NCBI GenBank assembly: GCA_001314845.1
Contig: LJZQ01000022.1
Coordinates: forward strand, 1-64,000
Direction of reading: 5' to 3'
DNA length: 64,000 nt
Origin: Marinobacter excellens HL-55
GTDB taxonomy: Bacteria > Pseudomonadota > Gammaproteobacteria > Pseudomonadales > Oleiphilaceae
A model generated the notes under the pieces. The model searched no databases and was not told the DNA's origin. It worked only from the letters and a program-made list of their open reading frames with translations. Shown one piece after another: positions 9,198 to 17,924 of the stretch; within the stretch, counting starts at the first letter, position 1, and every line of letters starts with the position of its first letter. The position numbers were made by a program, and so were the translations under genes.

Positions 9198-10736
9198 ATG
9201 GCAATGCAGCAGATCAATCAAACAGAATCGTCCTCGAAGGTGCTGGGACATCTTCGGGGCAAGCGGGTACTCATTACCGGTACCACCGGCTTTCTTGGCA
9301 AAGTTGTGCTGGAAAAGCTGATCAGAACCGTGCCGGACATCGGAGGCATTTATCTGCTGATTCGCGGGAATAAACGGCATCCGGATGCCCGTAGCCGCTT
9401 CCTCAATGAGATCGCAACATCATCTGTTTTTGACCGCCTCAGAGAGGCCGACCTGGATAGCTTCGAGAGCTTTATTGATGAGCGGGTGCACTGCATTACC
9501 GGCGAAGTCACTGAGCCCCGCTTTGGCATGAGCGAAGAGGCCTGCGCCAAGCTGGCGGATGAACTGGACGCTGTGATTAACTCGGCGGCCAGCGTTAATT
9601 TTCGGGAGGAGCTGGACAAAGCCCTGACCATCAACACGCTGTGCCTGGATAATATCGCGGAACTTGCCCTCCAAAACCCGCAACTGGCCGTGTTACAGGT
9701 GTCCACCTGTTACGTAAACGGGATGAACTCCGGCCAGGTGACCGAATCGGTCATCAAGCCCGCAGGGGAATCCATCCCGCGCTCCAGCGACGGTTACTAC
9801 GAGATCGAAGAGCTGGTGCGTTTGCTTGAAGATAAAATCGCCGATGTGCGTGCTCGTTATTCCGGCAAAACCCTTGAGAAGAAGCTGGTGGATCTGGGTA
9901 TTCGGGAAGCCAACCGTTATGGCTGGAGCGACACCTATACCTTTACCAAGTGGTTGGGTGAGCAGCTGTTGATGAAAGCACTCCAGGGCCGCAGTTTGAC
10001 CATCGTTCGTCCTTCCATTATTGAAAGTGCGCTGGAAGAGCCAGCCCCGGGCTGGATTGAAGGGGTGAAGGTGGCCGACGCCATCATTCTGGCCTATGCC
10101 CGCGAGAAGGTGACGCTGTTCCCCGGTAAACGCTCTGGCATCATTGATGTGATCCCTGTTGATCTGGTGGCCAATGCGATCATTCTCTCGCTGGCCGAGG
10201 CGATCGGCGAGCCGGGGCGCCGCCGGATCTACCAGTGCTGCAGCGGCGGCTCCAACCCGGTCTCTCTGGGGCAATTCATCGATCACTTGATGGCCGAGGC
10301 CAAGGCCAATTACGCCGCCTACGACCACCTGTTTTACCGCCAGCCCAGCAAGCCGTTTGTTGCCGTTAATCGCAGGTTGTTTGACCTGGTGGTCAGCGGT
10401 GTCCGGTTGCCCCTGAGTATCAGTGACAAGGTACTGAAGCTGCTGGGTAATTCCAGGGACCTCAAGATGCTGAAAAATCTGGATACCACGCAGTCACTGG
10501 CGACCATTTTTGGCTTCTACACCGCTCCGGATTACACCTTTCGTAATGATGACTTGATGGCCTTGTCGGCCCGGATGGGTGGGGTTGATAAAGTGCTGTT
10601 CCCGGTGGATGCCCGCCAGATCGACTGGGAGGTGTACCTGCGTAAGATTCACTTGGCCGGTCTCAACCGTTACGCTCTCAAAGAACGCAAGGTGTATAGC
10701 CTGCGCGCCACCAAGTCGCGACAAAAAGCGGCCTGA
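9198..10736 (+). CDS. Fatty acyl-CoA reductase (alcohol-forming)
   Basis: 512 residues, close in sequence and length to the Marinobacter fatty acyl-CoA reductases that reduce acyl-CoA to fatty alcohol with NADPH for wax esters. The N-terminal NAD-binding-4 domain shows GTTGFLGK (dinucleotide loop, about residues 31-38) and the catalytic YTFTK motif (Tyr/Lys about 40 residues after IREANRYG). The C-terminal sterile-like domain follows from about 400. ATG at 9198 has GATGGAG seven bases upstream. It is monocistronic: a strong terminator follows 14 bases after the stop. The partner wax synthase is not in this window. Confidence 0.93.
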   Translation: MAMQQINQTESSSKVLGHLRGKRVLITGTTGFLGKVVLEKLIRTVPDIGGIYLLIRGNKRHPDARSRFLNEIATSSVFDRLREADLDSFESFIDERVHCITGEVTEPRFGMSEEACAKLADELDAVINSAASVNFREELDKALTINTLCLDNIAELALQNPQLAVLQVSTCYVNGMNSGQVTESVIKPAGESIPRSSDGYYEIEELVRLLEDKIADVRARYSGKTLEKKLVDLGIREANRYGWSDTYTFTKWLGEQLLMKALQGRSLTIVRPSIIESALEEPAPGWIEGVKVADAIILAYAREKVTLFPGKRSGIIDVIPVDLVANAIILSLAEAIGEPGRRRIYQCCSGGSNPVSLGQFIDHLMAEAKANYAAYDHLFYRQPSKPFVAVNRRLFDLVVSGVRLPLSISDKVLKLLGNSRDLKMLKNLDTTQSLATIFGFYTAPDYTFRNDDLMALSARMGGVDKVLFPVDARQIDWEVYLRKIHLAGLNRYALKERKVYSLRATKSRQKAA

Positions 10737-10750
10737 GATACTTCTTTTCA

Positions 10751-10780
10751 CCGGCCCGGTTACTCTCCGGGCCGGTTTTT
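10751..10780 (+). terminator. Rho-independent terminator after acyl-CoA reductase
   Basis: A perfect 9-bp GC-rich stem (CCGGCCCGG / CCGGGCCGG) with a 7-nt loop, followed by five T. It begins 14 bases after the reductase stop codon. Confidence 0.93.
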
Positions 10781-10931
10781 CGCTTTTCACGTTTTGCCAT
10801 TCCGCAATGAGCAACTATTCTTCGAGAAGCCGCTGTTGAAGCAGCTTTACCCTGCCTTGATCACTGCATTTCTGCGCAGGTTAGCCGGAAATCAGCGGTA
10901 GATTAGGACGTTAGTCTAATTCATTGTGCGG

Positions 10932-10948
10932 TGGCACACATGTTGAAC
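10932..10948 (+). promoter_or_regulatory. Imperfect sigma-54-like element upstream of acs
   Basis: TGGCAC followed by five bases and TTGA. It matches the -24 half of the sigma-54 consensus but has GA where the almost invariant -12 GC is expected. It lies about 95 bases before the acs start. Weak candidate only. Confidence 0.2.
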
Positions 10949-11041
10949 TACGTGCATCTGTCTTATGGGCCGACCGGGCCCGACCACCCTGTATTTATAA
11001 AAACCGACAATGACAATAGACTCTGATTAAGGGGGAGCACA

Positions 11042-12991
11042 ATGACTGATAAACAGGTATATCCGGTGAGTCCGGAGCTGGCCGAAAGCGCTTTGATTTC
11101 GCGCGCTCAGTATGAGGAAATGTATCGCCAATCGGTGGATGATCCCGACACCTTCTGGGGCGAGCATGGTAAGCGTCTGGACTGGATCAAGCCGTTCAGC
11201 AAGGTCAAAAACTCGACCTACGATTACAACAATCTGTCCATCAAATGGTTTGAAGACGGCGTTCTGAATGCCTCGGTCAACTGTCTTGATCGTCACCTTG
11301 AAACCCGTGCTGACCAGACGGCGATCATCTTCGAAGGCGACGATCCCTCTGTTTCCCGCAATGTCACCTACCGAGAGCTGTACGAGCAAACCTGTAAATT
11401 TGCCAACGTACTCAAAGCCCAGGGTGTGAAGAAGGGCGACGTGGTTACCATCTACATGCCGATGATTGTCGAAACCGGCGTCGCCATGCTGGCCTGCGCC
11501 CGTATTGGCGCCATCCACTCGGTGGTGTTTGGTGGCTTCTCCCCGGAAGCCCTGGCGGCCCGGGTTGTTAATGGTAAATCACGTTTCATCGTGACTGCTG
11601 ATGAAGGTTTGCGTGGTGGGCGTGCCATTCCGCTCAAGAAGAACGTCGATAGCGCGCTCAAGCACGAGGACGATGCCAAGGTCGACAAGGTCATCGTGGT
11701 GTCCCACACCGGCAACAAGCAAGTGCCCTGGACGGAAGGCCGCGACGTCAGCTACAACGAGTTGATGAAAGACGCCTCGGCCGAGTGCGCGCCAGAGCCG
11801 ATGAACGCCGAAGACCCGCTGTTCATGCTGTACACCTCTGGCTCTACCGGTGCCCCGAAGGGTGTTCTGCACACCACCGGCGGCTACATGGTATACGCCT
11901 CCATGACCCATCAGTACGTGTTTGATTATCACGACGGTGATGTGTACTGGTGCACCGCCGACTTTGGTTGGGTGACTGGCCACAGCTATATCCTGTACGG
12001 CCCGCTGGCCAATGGCGCCATTACCCTGCTGTTTGAAGGTGTGCCCAACTACCCGGATAGCTCCCGCATGGGGCAGGTTGTCGACAAACACAAGGTCAAC
12101 ATCCTGTACACCGCGCCGACTGCCATCCGGGCCCTGATGGCCCAGGGTGAATCCTGCATGGACGGCACCAAACGCAAGAGCCTGAGAATACTGGGCTCCG
12201 TGGGCGAGCCGATTAACCCTGAAGCCTGGGAGTGGTACCACCGCGTTATCGGTAACAGCCAGTGCCCGATTGTCGATACCTGGTGGCAGACCGAAACTGG
12301 CGGCATTCTGATTTCTCCGCTGCCGGGTGCTGTCGACCTCAAGCCGGGCTCGGCCACGCTGCCGTTCTTTGGTGTTCAGCCGGCGCTGGTGGACAATGAA
12401 GGTAATATTCTCGAAGGCAAAACCGAGGGTAACCTGGTTATCCTGGACAGCTGGCCGGGCCAGATGCGCACCATTTACGGTGATCACGAGCGGTTTATCC
12501 AGACCTACTTCAGCACCTACAAGGGCATGTACTTTACCGGTGACGGTGCCCGTCGCGATGAGGACGGCTACTACTGGATCACCGGCCGTGTGGATGACGT
12601 TCTGAACGTATCCGGCCACCGCCTGGGCACCGCCGAGGTTGAAAGCGCGCTGGTTTCTCACGACAAGGTGGCGGAAGCGGCCGTGGTGGGTTACCCGCAC
12701 GAGATCAAAGGGCAGGGTATCTATGTCTACGTAACTCTGGTGCAGGGCGAAGAGCCTAGCGACGAGCTCAAGAAGGAGCTGGTGCAGTGGGTACGCAAGG
12801 AAATAGGTCCGATCGCGTCTCCGGATGTGATTCAATGGGCTCCTGGCCTGCCAAAAACCCGTTCGGGCAAGATTATGCGCCGGATTTTGCGTAAGATTGC
12901 CGCTAACGAGCACGATCAGCTTGGAGATACCTCCACCTTGGCTGATCCTGGCGTAGTGGATGACCTGATCGACAGTCGCGAGTTCAAGTAA
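11042..12991 (+). CDS. acs: Acetyl-CoA synthetase
   Basis: AMP-forming acetate:CoA ligase, 649 residues, the normal length. The adenylate-forming signature [11 protein letters not shown], the substrate tryptophan region ([10 protein letters not shown]) and the C-terminal lysine that is reversibly acetylated (K610 in PKTRSGK) are all present. The ATG at 11042 has GGGGGAG at good spacing. It lets the cell grow on acetate and recover acetyl-CoA after fatty acid use. A LuxR-type response regulator follows 42 bases on the same strand, an arrangement in which the regulator often controls alcohol or acetate metabolism. Confidence 0.96.
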   Translation: MTDKQVYPVSPELAESALISRAQYEEMYRQSVDDPDTFWGEHGKRLDWIKPFSKVKNSTYDYNNLSIKWFEDGVLNASVNCLDRHLETRADQTAIIFEGDDPSVSRNVTYRELYEQTCKFANVLKAQGVKKGDVVTIYMPMIVETGVAMLACARIGAIHSVVFGGFSPEALAARVVNGKSRFIVTADEGLRGGRAIPLKKNVDSALKHEDDAKVDKVIVVSHTGNKQVPWTEGRDVSYNELMKDASAECAPEPMNAEDPLFMLYTSGSTGAPKGVLHTTGGYMVYASMTHQYVFDYHDGDVYWCTADFGWVTGHSYILYGPLANGAITLLFEGVPNYPDSSRMGQVVDKHKVNILYTAPTAIRALMAQGESCMDGTKRKSLRILGSVGEPINPEAWEWYHRVIGNSQCPIVDTWWQTETGGILISPLPGAVDLKPGSATLPFFGVQPALVDNEGNILEGKTEGNLVILDSWPGQMRTIYGDHERFIQTYFSTYKGMYFTGDGARRDEDGYYWITGRVDDVLNVSGHRLGTAEVESALVSHDKVAEAAVVGYPHEIKGQGIYVYVTLVQGEEPSDELKKELVQWVRKEIGPIASPDVIQWAPGLPKTRSGKIMRRILRKIAANEHDQLGDTSTLADPGVVDDLIDSREFK

Positions 12992-13033
12992 CTCCCGCCG
13001 TCGACAGTCCCTAACCTGTGAGGAATCTGTTGA

Positions 13034-13699
13034 ATGACACAAACAATTATCGTCGCTGATGATCACCCGCTGTTTCGGGCAGCATTGAAACAGGCGGTCA
13101 ATCAGGCGGTGCCGGATGCCAAGACGGTTGAAGTCGACAGCATCAAGGCACTGCAGGCGGCGGTAGAGGCCAACCCGGACGCTGATCTGATCCTGTTGGA
13201 TCTGAATATGCCGGGCGCCCACGGCTACTCGGGGCTGGTCTTTATGCGTGGCCAGTACCCGGGCTTGCCGGTGGTGGTTGTGTCGGGCTCTGAGGACATG
13301 CCGGTGATGCGCCGTTCGATTGACTATGGTGCCTCTGGTTTTATCCCCAAATCGGCACCTTTGCCGACCATTACCGAGGCCATTCAGGCGGTACTGGAAG
13401 GCGACGTCTGGCTGCCGGCAGGTGTCGCCGACAAGATCGAGCGGATGCAGTCTGAGCCGACGGATTTCTCGGAGCGCCTGGCGTCACTGACGCCGCAGCA
13501 ATTCCGGGTGCTGGGTATGTTGGCCGAGGGTCTTCTGAACAAGCAGATTGCCTACGATCTGGATGTGTCGGAGGCCACCATCAAGGCCCACATCACAGCG
13601 GTGTTCCGCAAGCTTGGCGTTCGCAACCGGACTCAGGCGGTGATTGCCATTCAGCAGATGGAGCTTGATCCTTCGGAGCAGTCTTTGTCTGGGGGCTGA
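13034..13699 (+). CDS. LuxR/NarL-family response regulator
   Basis: 221 residues. The N-terminal receiver has the acidic pair DD (9-10), phosphoacceptor D56 (LLDLNMP) and the conserved lysine (IPKSA). The C-terminal LuxR-type helix-turn-helix spans about 155-215 (SEATIKAHITAVFRKLGVRNRTQ). No cognate kinase lies beside it. It follows acs by 42 bases and may share its transcript, so control of acetate or alcohol oxidation genes is a reasonable guess from position, not from sequence. A strong terminator closes the unit. Confidence 0.88.
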   Translation: MTQTIIVADDHPLFRAALKQAVNQAVPDAKTVEVDSIKALQAAVEANPDADLILLDLNMPGAHGYSGLVFMRGQYPGLPVVVVSGSEDMPVMRRSIDYGASGFIPKSAPLPTITEAIQAVLEGDVWLPAGVADKIERMQSEPTDFSERLASLTPQQFRVLGMLAEGLLNKQIAYDLDVSEATIKAHITAVFRKLGVRNRTQAVIAIQQMELDPSEQSLSGG

Positions 13700-13724
13700 T
13701 GGTCTTTATTCACAGGTTGTATCG

Positions 13725-13753
13725 AAAACGGGAGCCCTTGGGCTCCCGTTTTT
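13725..13753 (+). terminator. Rho-independent terminator after the LuxR regulator
   Basis: AACGGGAGCC and GGCTCCCGTT pair to form a stem of about 10 bp with a CTTG loop; a T-run follows on the + strand. The A-run before the stem would also serve the minus strand. Confidence 0.9.
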
Positions 13754-13777
13754 GTTGGTTTTCTGATGCTCGTGCAT

Positions 13778-13886
13778 GGTGAAGGCTGGGGTGCCCTTCT
13801 GAAACACGCTGTGAATACGTCCGTGTACGCTCCGCTCCGCCATCCATGGCTCCGCAGGGTTTCAGAAGGGCACCCCAGCCTTCACC
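13778..13886 (-). repeat. Twin-GGA hairpin repeat, copy A
   Basis: Perfect 27-bp inverted arms (13778-13804 and 13860-13886) enclose a 55-nt core. In the core, 13816-13827 and 13839-13850 form mini-hairpins. On the minus strand their loops read CGGA and TGGA in the contexts ACACGGACGT and CCATGGATGG. The core differs from copy D at 5 of 55 positions, while the outer arm sequence is unrelated to D beyond the innermost TTCTGAAA. Strand given is the one carrying GGA loops. Confidence 0.9.
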
Positions 13887-13995
13887 TTCGACCCTTGGCA
13901 GCTGGTATTCGGAGTACATTTGTTTTCATTGGTAGGCAATTCTAAAATATTTCCGTCACATGCCATTGTTAAGTGGGATTTGTTGTTATAAATTC

Positions 13996-14013
13996 GGCGT
14001 ACGCATGTACGCT
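13996..14013. promoter_or_regulatory. FabR/DesT-like palindromic operator upstream of desaturase
   Basis: GCGTAC-N4-GTACGC with flanks giving GGCGTACGCATGTACGCT. It resembles palindromes of the AGCGTAC-N4-GTACGCT type that I recall for FabR-class TetR repressors of unsaturated fatty acid genes. It lies 44 bases before the desaturase start, in promoter position. No TetR gene is adjacent, so the regulator would act in trans. Confidence 0.5.
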
Positions 14014-14056
14014 GTATATTTTGTTCAACGTTAATTCAACTAACCAAAGGTGAAAA

Positions 14057-15145
14057 ATGAACGCAGCAGTGAAACCGGAGTCGGTGGAGATCGTCGTGTT
14101 TGGTAAGCCGGATGAGCGGGAGCTCCGCGACCGTATGAAGAGAGAGCTCCCTGCGGATACGTTCAAGGCTCAGACCTGGCGGGTGATCTGGTTTTTGCCG
14201 TTGCAGGCGATTATCTGGGGCGGGCTGGCGGCCATTCTGATAGCCGGATTGCCTTGGTACGCCAATCTTGGTCTTGCATTGCTTGTGGGGCATACGATTG
14301 GTTGTCAGGCGTTGCTGGCCCATGAGGTGCTGCACGGGGCGTTGGGTATGAGCCGGCGGTGGCAGAACTTTTTTGGCTGGCTGGGGTTTGGACCGTTGCT
14401 GGTGCCGCCTGAGTTTTGGCGTAAGTGGCATAACGTGGTGCACCACGGTAATACCAACACCGGTGACACAGACCCGGACAGTTTCGGTACCCTGCGCCGT
14501 TATAAGACGAATCCCGGCCAGAAGAAGTTTCACAAGCTGGCTCCGGGTTCTGGTACCTGGTACAGCTACTTGTTTCTGACCTACTCATTCACCTTTCATG
14601 CACAGCTGGTTCTTTGGGTTCAGGCCAGGCGTCGTAAGCAGTTTGTGGGATTTAATCGTAAGCAGGCGATCGCTCAGGTGTTCGCATGCCTGGGCTTGTG
14701 GGTTGCCCTGGCAGTTGTCTCCGGCCCGCTGGCGGTGTTCACGGTGTTGATTCCGTTTATGGTGGCGAATGCTTTGGGGCAGGGCTATATCCTGACCAAT
14801 CACTTCCTGCGCCCACAAACACCGACCAACAATCCGTTGGATAACTCCATGAGCCTGCGCAGCCATCCGGTTTTGGACCGTTTGCACTTCCGTTTCAGCC
14901 ACCACATCGAGCACCACTTTTTTCCGAAGATGTCTCACAGCAAGGCGCCAAGGGTGCGGGCGTGGCTGGAGCAAAATGAGCCGGAACGCTACATGGCCAT
15001 GCCCCACGGCAAGGCCCTGAAGATGCTCTACAGCACGCCACGGGTGTACAAGTCGTCCACCGAACTGGTGGACCCGAACGACGAAAGCCGCGTTTTCGAT
15101 TTGTTGCCGTTGCAGCGGGAGTTTTCGGCGGCCAATCGGGTTTAA
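14057..15145 (+). CDS. Membrane fatty acid desaturase
   Basis: 362-residue integral membrane di-iron enzyme that introduces a double bond into acyl chains. The three histidine boxes are intact: HEVLH (89-93), HNVVHH (125-130) and HHIEHH (282-287). Hydrophobic segments at about 43-65, 70-85, 170-190 and 205-240 fit the family topology. The ATG follows AAAGGTG. The gene is preceded by a FabR/DesT-like palindrome and is flanked on both sides by copies A and B of the hairpin repeat in the same orientation. Regiospecificity (delta-9 or other) cannot be read from sequence. Confidence 0.9.
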   Translation: MNAAVKPESVEIVVFGKPDERELRDRMKRELPADTFKAQTWRVIWFLPLQAIIWGGLAAILIAGLPWYANLGLALLVGHTIGCQALLAHEVLHGALGMSRRWQNFFGWLGFGPLLVPPEFWRKWHNVVHHGNTNTGDTDPDSFGTLRRYKTNPGQKKFHKLAPGSGTWYSYLFLTYSFTFHAQLVLWVQARRRKQFVGFNRKQAIAQVFACLGLWVALAVVSGPLAVFTVLIPFMVANALGQGYILTNHFLRPQTPTNNPLDNSMSLRSHPVLDRLHFRFSHHIEHHFFPKMSHSKAPRVRAWLEQNEPERYMAMPHGKALKMLYSTPRVYKSSTELVDPNDESRVFDLLPLQREFSAANRV

Positions 15146-15157
15146 GCTTTGGAGTGT

Positions 15158-15266
15158 GAGCGTGTTGGGGTGCGCCTTCCAAAACACGCTGTTAATACTT
15201 CCCTGTACGCTCTGCTCCGCCATCCCTGGCTGCGCAAGGTTTTGGAAGGCGCACCCCAACACGCTC
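15158..15266 (-). repeat. Twin-GGA hairpin repeat, copy B
   Basis: Perfect 27-bp arms (15158-15184 with 15240-15266; one more pair if extended) around a 55-nt core. Mini-hairpins at 15196-15207 and 15219-15230. On the minus strand the loops read GGGA and GGGA in ACAGGGAAGT and CCAGGGATGG. The first hairpin has one T-T mismatch, the weakest stem of the set. Starts 13 bases after the desaturase stop. Confidence 0.9.
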
Positions 15267-15341
15267 AATCTGACGGCATTGGTGGATTCGAACTACAGCG
15301 AGCTGGAGGCAACCCGAACGGCTATCTCGTAGGAGCGGATG

Positions 15342-15440
15342 ACCGGTAGGGCTTTCCAAAACTGTGCGCAGCCAGGGATGGCGGAGCCCAGGCGTCACAT
15401 GGATGTGCCGAAGGAGCGTGTTTTGGAAAGCCCTACCGGT
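15342..15440 (+). repeat. Twin-GGA hairpin repeat, copy C
   Basis: Perfect 20-bp arms (15342-15361 with 15421-15440), with further discontinuous pairing outside, around a 59-nt core in the opposite orientation to B. Mini-hairpins at 15371-15382 (loop GGGA) and 15396-15407 (loop TGGA in ACATGGATGT) lie on the plus strand. The longer core comes from extra bases between and after the hairpins. Confidence 0.88.
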
Positions 15441-15506
15441 TAGCCGATCCGGACCCGGCTCAAGGCACCAGAGAATTTAGGTGCCAGAGCGCGCGAGTTC
15501 TGAGCG

Positions 15507-16487
15507 CTAACTGCCAGCGTAACCAAGCTCCTTGTTAACCAGGTTGAACAGCTCGCCACCCTTGTGCCAGCGGTCGAAGTTCTCCAGGAACTGGTCCGTC
15601 AGCGCTCGTTTCCAGCCGATGAAATCGCCCGCCATATGCGCCGTCATGATCACATTGTCCCGCTGCCAAAGAGGGTGATCCTCTGGCAGCGGCTCCTCTT
15701 CGAACACATCCAGAGCCGCGCCCGCAATCTCGCCGTTTTCCAGCGCCTTGATCAGATCGTCGGTCTTCACAATGGGGCCTCGACCAATGTTGATCAAACG
15801 GGCCGACTTCTTCATGGCAGCAAACGCCTTGCTGTCGAACAGCCCCTCGGTTTGCGGGGTCAATGGTGCCGCAATCACCACATAGTCGGCATGAGACAGC
15901 TGATCATAAATCTGATCATTGCCGTGCACGGCCACAAAATCCGGATCCTCCCGTCGTGGCGTGCGGGCAATACCGTGGGGTTGCATGCCGATGGCTTTTA
16001 CCAGCCGGCCAATCTGCCGTCCGATGGAGCCGGCACCCACTACCAACACCTGCTTGCCTTCTGCTCGTTCGGTATCCCGGTGCTTCCACTCGCGATTGAG
16101 TTGTAACCGGATTGATTGCGGGAAGTCTTTCGCGAACATCAGGATGGAGCAGAGCACATACTCGGCAATGGTCCGGTCAAAAATGCCCCTGGCGTTGGTG
16201 ACAACCACATTACCCTTGGTCAGGGCCGGGAACATCAGAGCGTCCACGCCCGCACTGGTGGCGTGTATCCATTGCAAACGATCAGCGGCAGGCCAGGCGG
16301 CTTCCAGAGCCTCTGTGCGGAAGTCCGTTACCATCATCACATCGGTGCCGGGCAGTGTATCCCTCAGCGTTTGCTCGTCGCAGGCGAAGCGTACTTCCGC
16401 CCGCGCCTGAACGGCTTCGATGCCCGGTGGTGGTGCTTCTCCGGGCGCTGTGAGAACGGTGACAACCGGCTTTCTGGACTCTGTCAT
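15507..16487 (-). CDS. D-2-hydroxyacid dehydrogenase family protein
   Basis: 326 residues from the ATG at 16487, which has GGAGG five bases upstream; the frame is open further but has no better start. NAD-binding motif GAGSIGRQIG, catalytic Arg in NIGRGPIV, Glu in DVFEEEPL and His in MTAHMAGD are all visible, the Arg-Glu-His set of the family. It reduces or oxidises a 2-oxoacid / D-2-hydroxyacid pair with NAD(P)H; the exact substrate is not clear (glyoxylate/hydroxypyruvate-like is possible). Convergent with the desaturase across two hairpin repeats. Confidence 0.85.
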   Translation of the reverse strand: MTESRKPVVTVLTAPGEAPPPGIEAVQARAEVRFACDEQTLRDTLPGTDVMMVTDFRTEALEAAWPAADRLQWIHATSAGVDALMFPALTKGNVVVTNARGIFDRTIAEYVLCSILMFAKDFPQSIRLQLNREWKHRDTERAEGKQVLVVGAGSIGRQIGRLVKAIGMQPHGIARTPRREDPDFVAVHGNDQIYDQLSHADYVVIAAPLTPQTEGLFDSKAFAAMKKSARLINIGRGPIVKTDDLIKALENGEIAGAALDVFEEEPLPEDHPLWQRDNVIMTAHMAGDFIGWKRALTDQFLENFDRWHKGGELFNLVNKELGYAGS

Positions 16488-16690
16488 TTGACCTCCGCAG
16501 GGATAACAAGGATTCGTTTCAGTGCAATACTCTAGTCTGGTAGCCGAGTTGGCAGCGGTCAACCTGGGCCACCACAATCGATGATCTGTTAAGTTTGGCT
16601 ATGCTTTAGTCCCACTGTGCTTGTACCACGTATTTTTACTGGCTAACCTGCAGGGGTAGCTTTTATCCAACCTGTTGTCAGGAGGTGTGT

Positions 16691-17917
16691 ATGCCAGAGT
16701 CCGCGAACAAGGATACCGGCGAGACCAAACCGCGTAGCGTGAAGTACCGGAAAGCAAAGGCAAGCTGGAATCCGGCCATGCAGGCCGTACCTGTTTCGGG
16801 GATTCGTCGCCTTGTGAATATGGCGTCCACAATGAAGGATGTGATTCATCTTTCCATTGGGCAGCCGGATTTGCCGACACCCAAGCACATCATCGACGCT
16901 TATGTGGATGCGTTGAACGCCGGGCAAACCGGGTACACCATGGATGCTGGCTTGCCGGAATTGTTGGTGGCTCTGCGGGATTACTATGGTAAACGTTACA
17001 ATCGCAAGCTGACCCGAGACAACATTCTGGTCACCAGCGGCGCTACTGAGGCGATGTATCTGGCCATCTCAGCCACCTCGGCCCCCGGGCGCCAGTTTAT
17101 CGTGACCGACCCGTCGTTTCTGCTATACGCACCCTTGATCAGGATGAACGGCGGTGAGGTGAAGTACGTGCCCACCCTGGCCGAGAACAATCATCAGCTA
17201 GACCCGGACGATGTGATTCGGGCCATGGGGCCGCGAACCTTTGCTCTGATCCTGAACAACCCGAATAACCCCACCGGGGCGGTCTACCCGCGCAGCACGG
17301 TTGAAACTATCCTGGAAGAGTGCGCCTACCGGGGCATTCAGGTGTATGCGGATGAGGTCTACGACCACTTTATTTTTGACGACGATGAGTTTGCCAGTGT
17401 TCTGAGTTGCTCGCCGGATCTGGACAACATCATGTGCATCAGCAGCTTTTCCAAAACCTACAGCATGGCCGGGTTGCGTGTTGGCTGGGTTATTGCCAGC
17501 CAGGCGGCCATCAAATCACTGCGCCGCTACCACATGTTCACCACCTCGGTTGCCAATACGCCTTCCCAGTTTGCCGGGGTTGCGGCACTGACGGCTGACC
17601 AGCAGTGCGTGCGCGATATGGTGGGTATCTATCGCGAACGTCGGGATAAAATTGTTGAGCTGATCGACCAGACTCCCCATTTGACGGGCTACAAGCCGGG
17701 CGGTGCCTTCTTTGCGTTTCCCGATCTACCGCCCCACGTGGACGGTTCCGATCTGGCACTGAGAATGCTCAAGGAAACCGGTGTGTGCGTGGTGCCTGGT
17801 GATGCGTTTGGCGAGCATTGTACCAACGCGCTACGGTTCAGCTTCTCGACCACGTGCGAGCGAATGGAAGAAGCCTTTGACCGGATCATTCCCTGGATGG
17901 CAAAACAGCAATTGTGA
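16691..17917 (+). CDS. Pyridoxal phosphate-dependent aminotransferase (class I/II)
   Basis: 408 residues from the ATG at 16691, five bases after AGGAGG; a GTG six bases earlier lies inside the ribosome-binding site and is rejected. Aspartate-aminotransferase fold type I: NNPNNPTG for substrate contact, DEVYDHF for the pyridine-nitrogen Asp, and SFSKTYSMAGLRVGW with the Schiff-base lysine. The N-terminal roughly 30 residues are basic and variable. Amino donor unknown. A CPXCG cysteine-rich gene starts eight bases after its stop and is probably co-transcribed. Confidence 0.88.
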   Translation: MPESANKDTGETKPRSVKYRKAKASWNPAMQAVPVSGIRRLVNMASTMKDVIHLSIGQPDLPTPKHIIDAYVDALNAGQTGYTMDAGLPELLVALRDYYGKRYNRKLTRDNILVTSGATEAMYLAISATSAPGRQFIVTDPSFLLYAPLIRMNGGEVKYVPTLAENNHQLDPDDVIRAMGPRTFALILNNPNNPTGAVYPRSTVETILEECAYRGIQVYADEVYDHFIFDDDEFASVLSCSPDLDNIMCISSFSKTYSMAGLRVGWVIASQAAIKSLRRYHMFTTSVANTPSQFAGVAALTADQQCVRDMVGIYRERRDKIVELIDQTPHLTGYKPGGAFFAFPDLPPHVDGSDLALRMLKETGVCVVPGDAFGEHCTNALRFSFSTTCERMEEAFDRIIPWMAKQQL

Positions 17918-17924
17918 GGCGTCG

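Larger units (their letters stand above)
10737..11041 (+). other. Intergenic region between acyl-CoA reductase and acs
   Basis: A 305-base stretch without a gene. It holds the terminator at 10751, an imperfect sigma-54-like element at 10932, and the ribosome-binding site of acs (AAGGGGGAG). I see no further reading frame or RNA gene. Confidence 0.6.
13700..14056 (+). other. Intergenic region before the desaturase
   Basis: 357 bases without a gene. Contains the terminator at 13725, hairpin repeat copy A (13778-13886), and the desaturase promoter region with a FabR-like palindrome at 13996. A short reading frame across the repeat is a by-product of the hairpin. Confidence 0.7.
15146..15506 (+). 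other. Intergenic region with repeat copies B and C
   Basis: 361 bases between convergent genes, almost filled by two hairpin repeats with cores in opposite orientation (B 15158-15266, C 15342-15440). No ordinary terminator with a T-run is seen, so the repeats may terminate both transcripts. Confidence 0.7.

Noticed and set aside
10932..10948. Sigma-54 promoter for acs
   Set aside because: The -12 GC is replaced by GA; kept only as a weak feature and not as a finding.
11579..13222. Long minus-strand reading frame (547 codons) opposite acs
   Set aside because: It is a mirror frame of a high-GC gene. acs on the other strand has all family motifs and a good ribosome-binding site; the mirror frame has none.
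13710..13919. Short reading frames across the hairpin repeats (also near 15192, 23608 and 23898)
   Set aside because: They share a peptide only because the repeat core is conserved; no ribosome-binding site or domain. They are by-products of the repeat.
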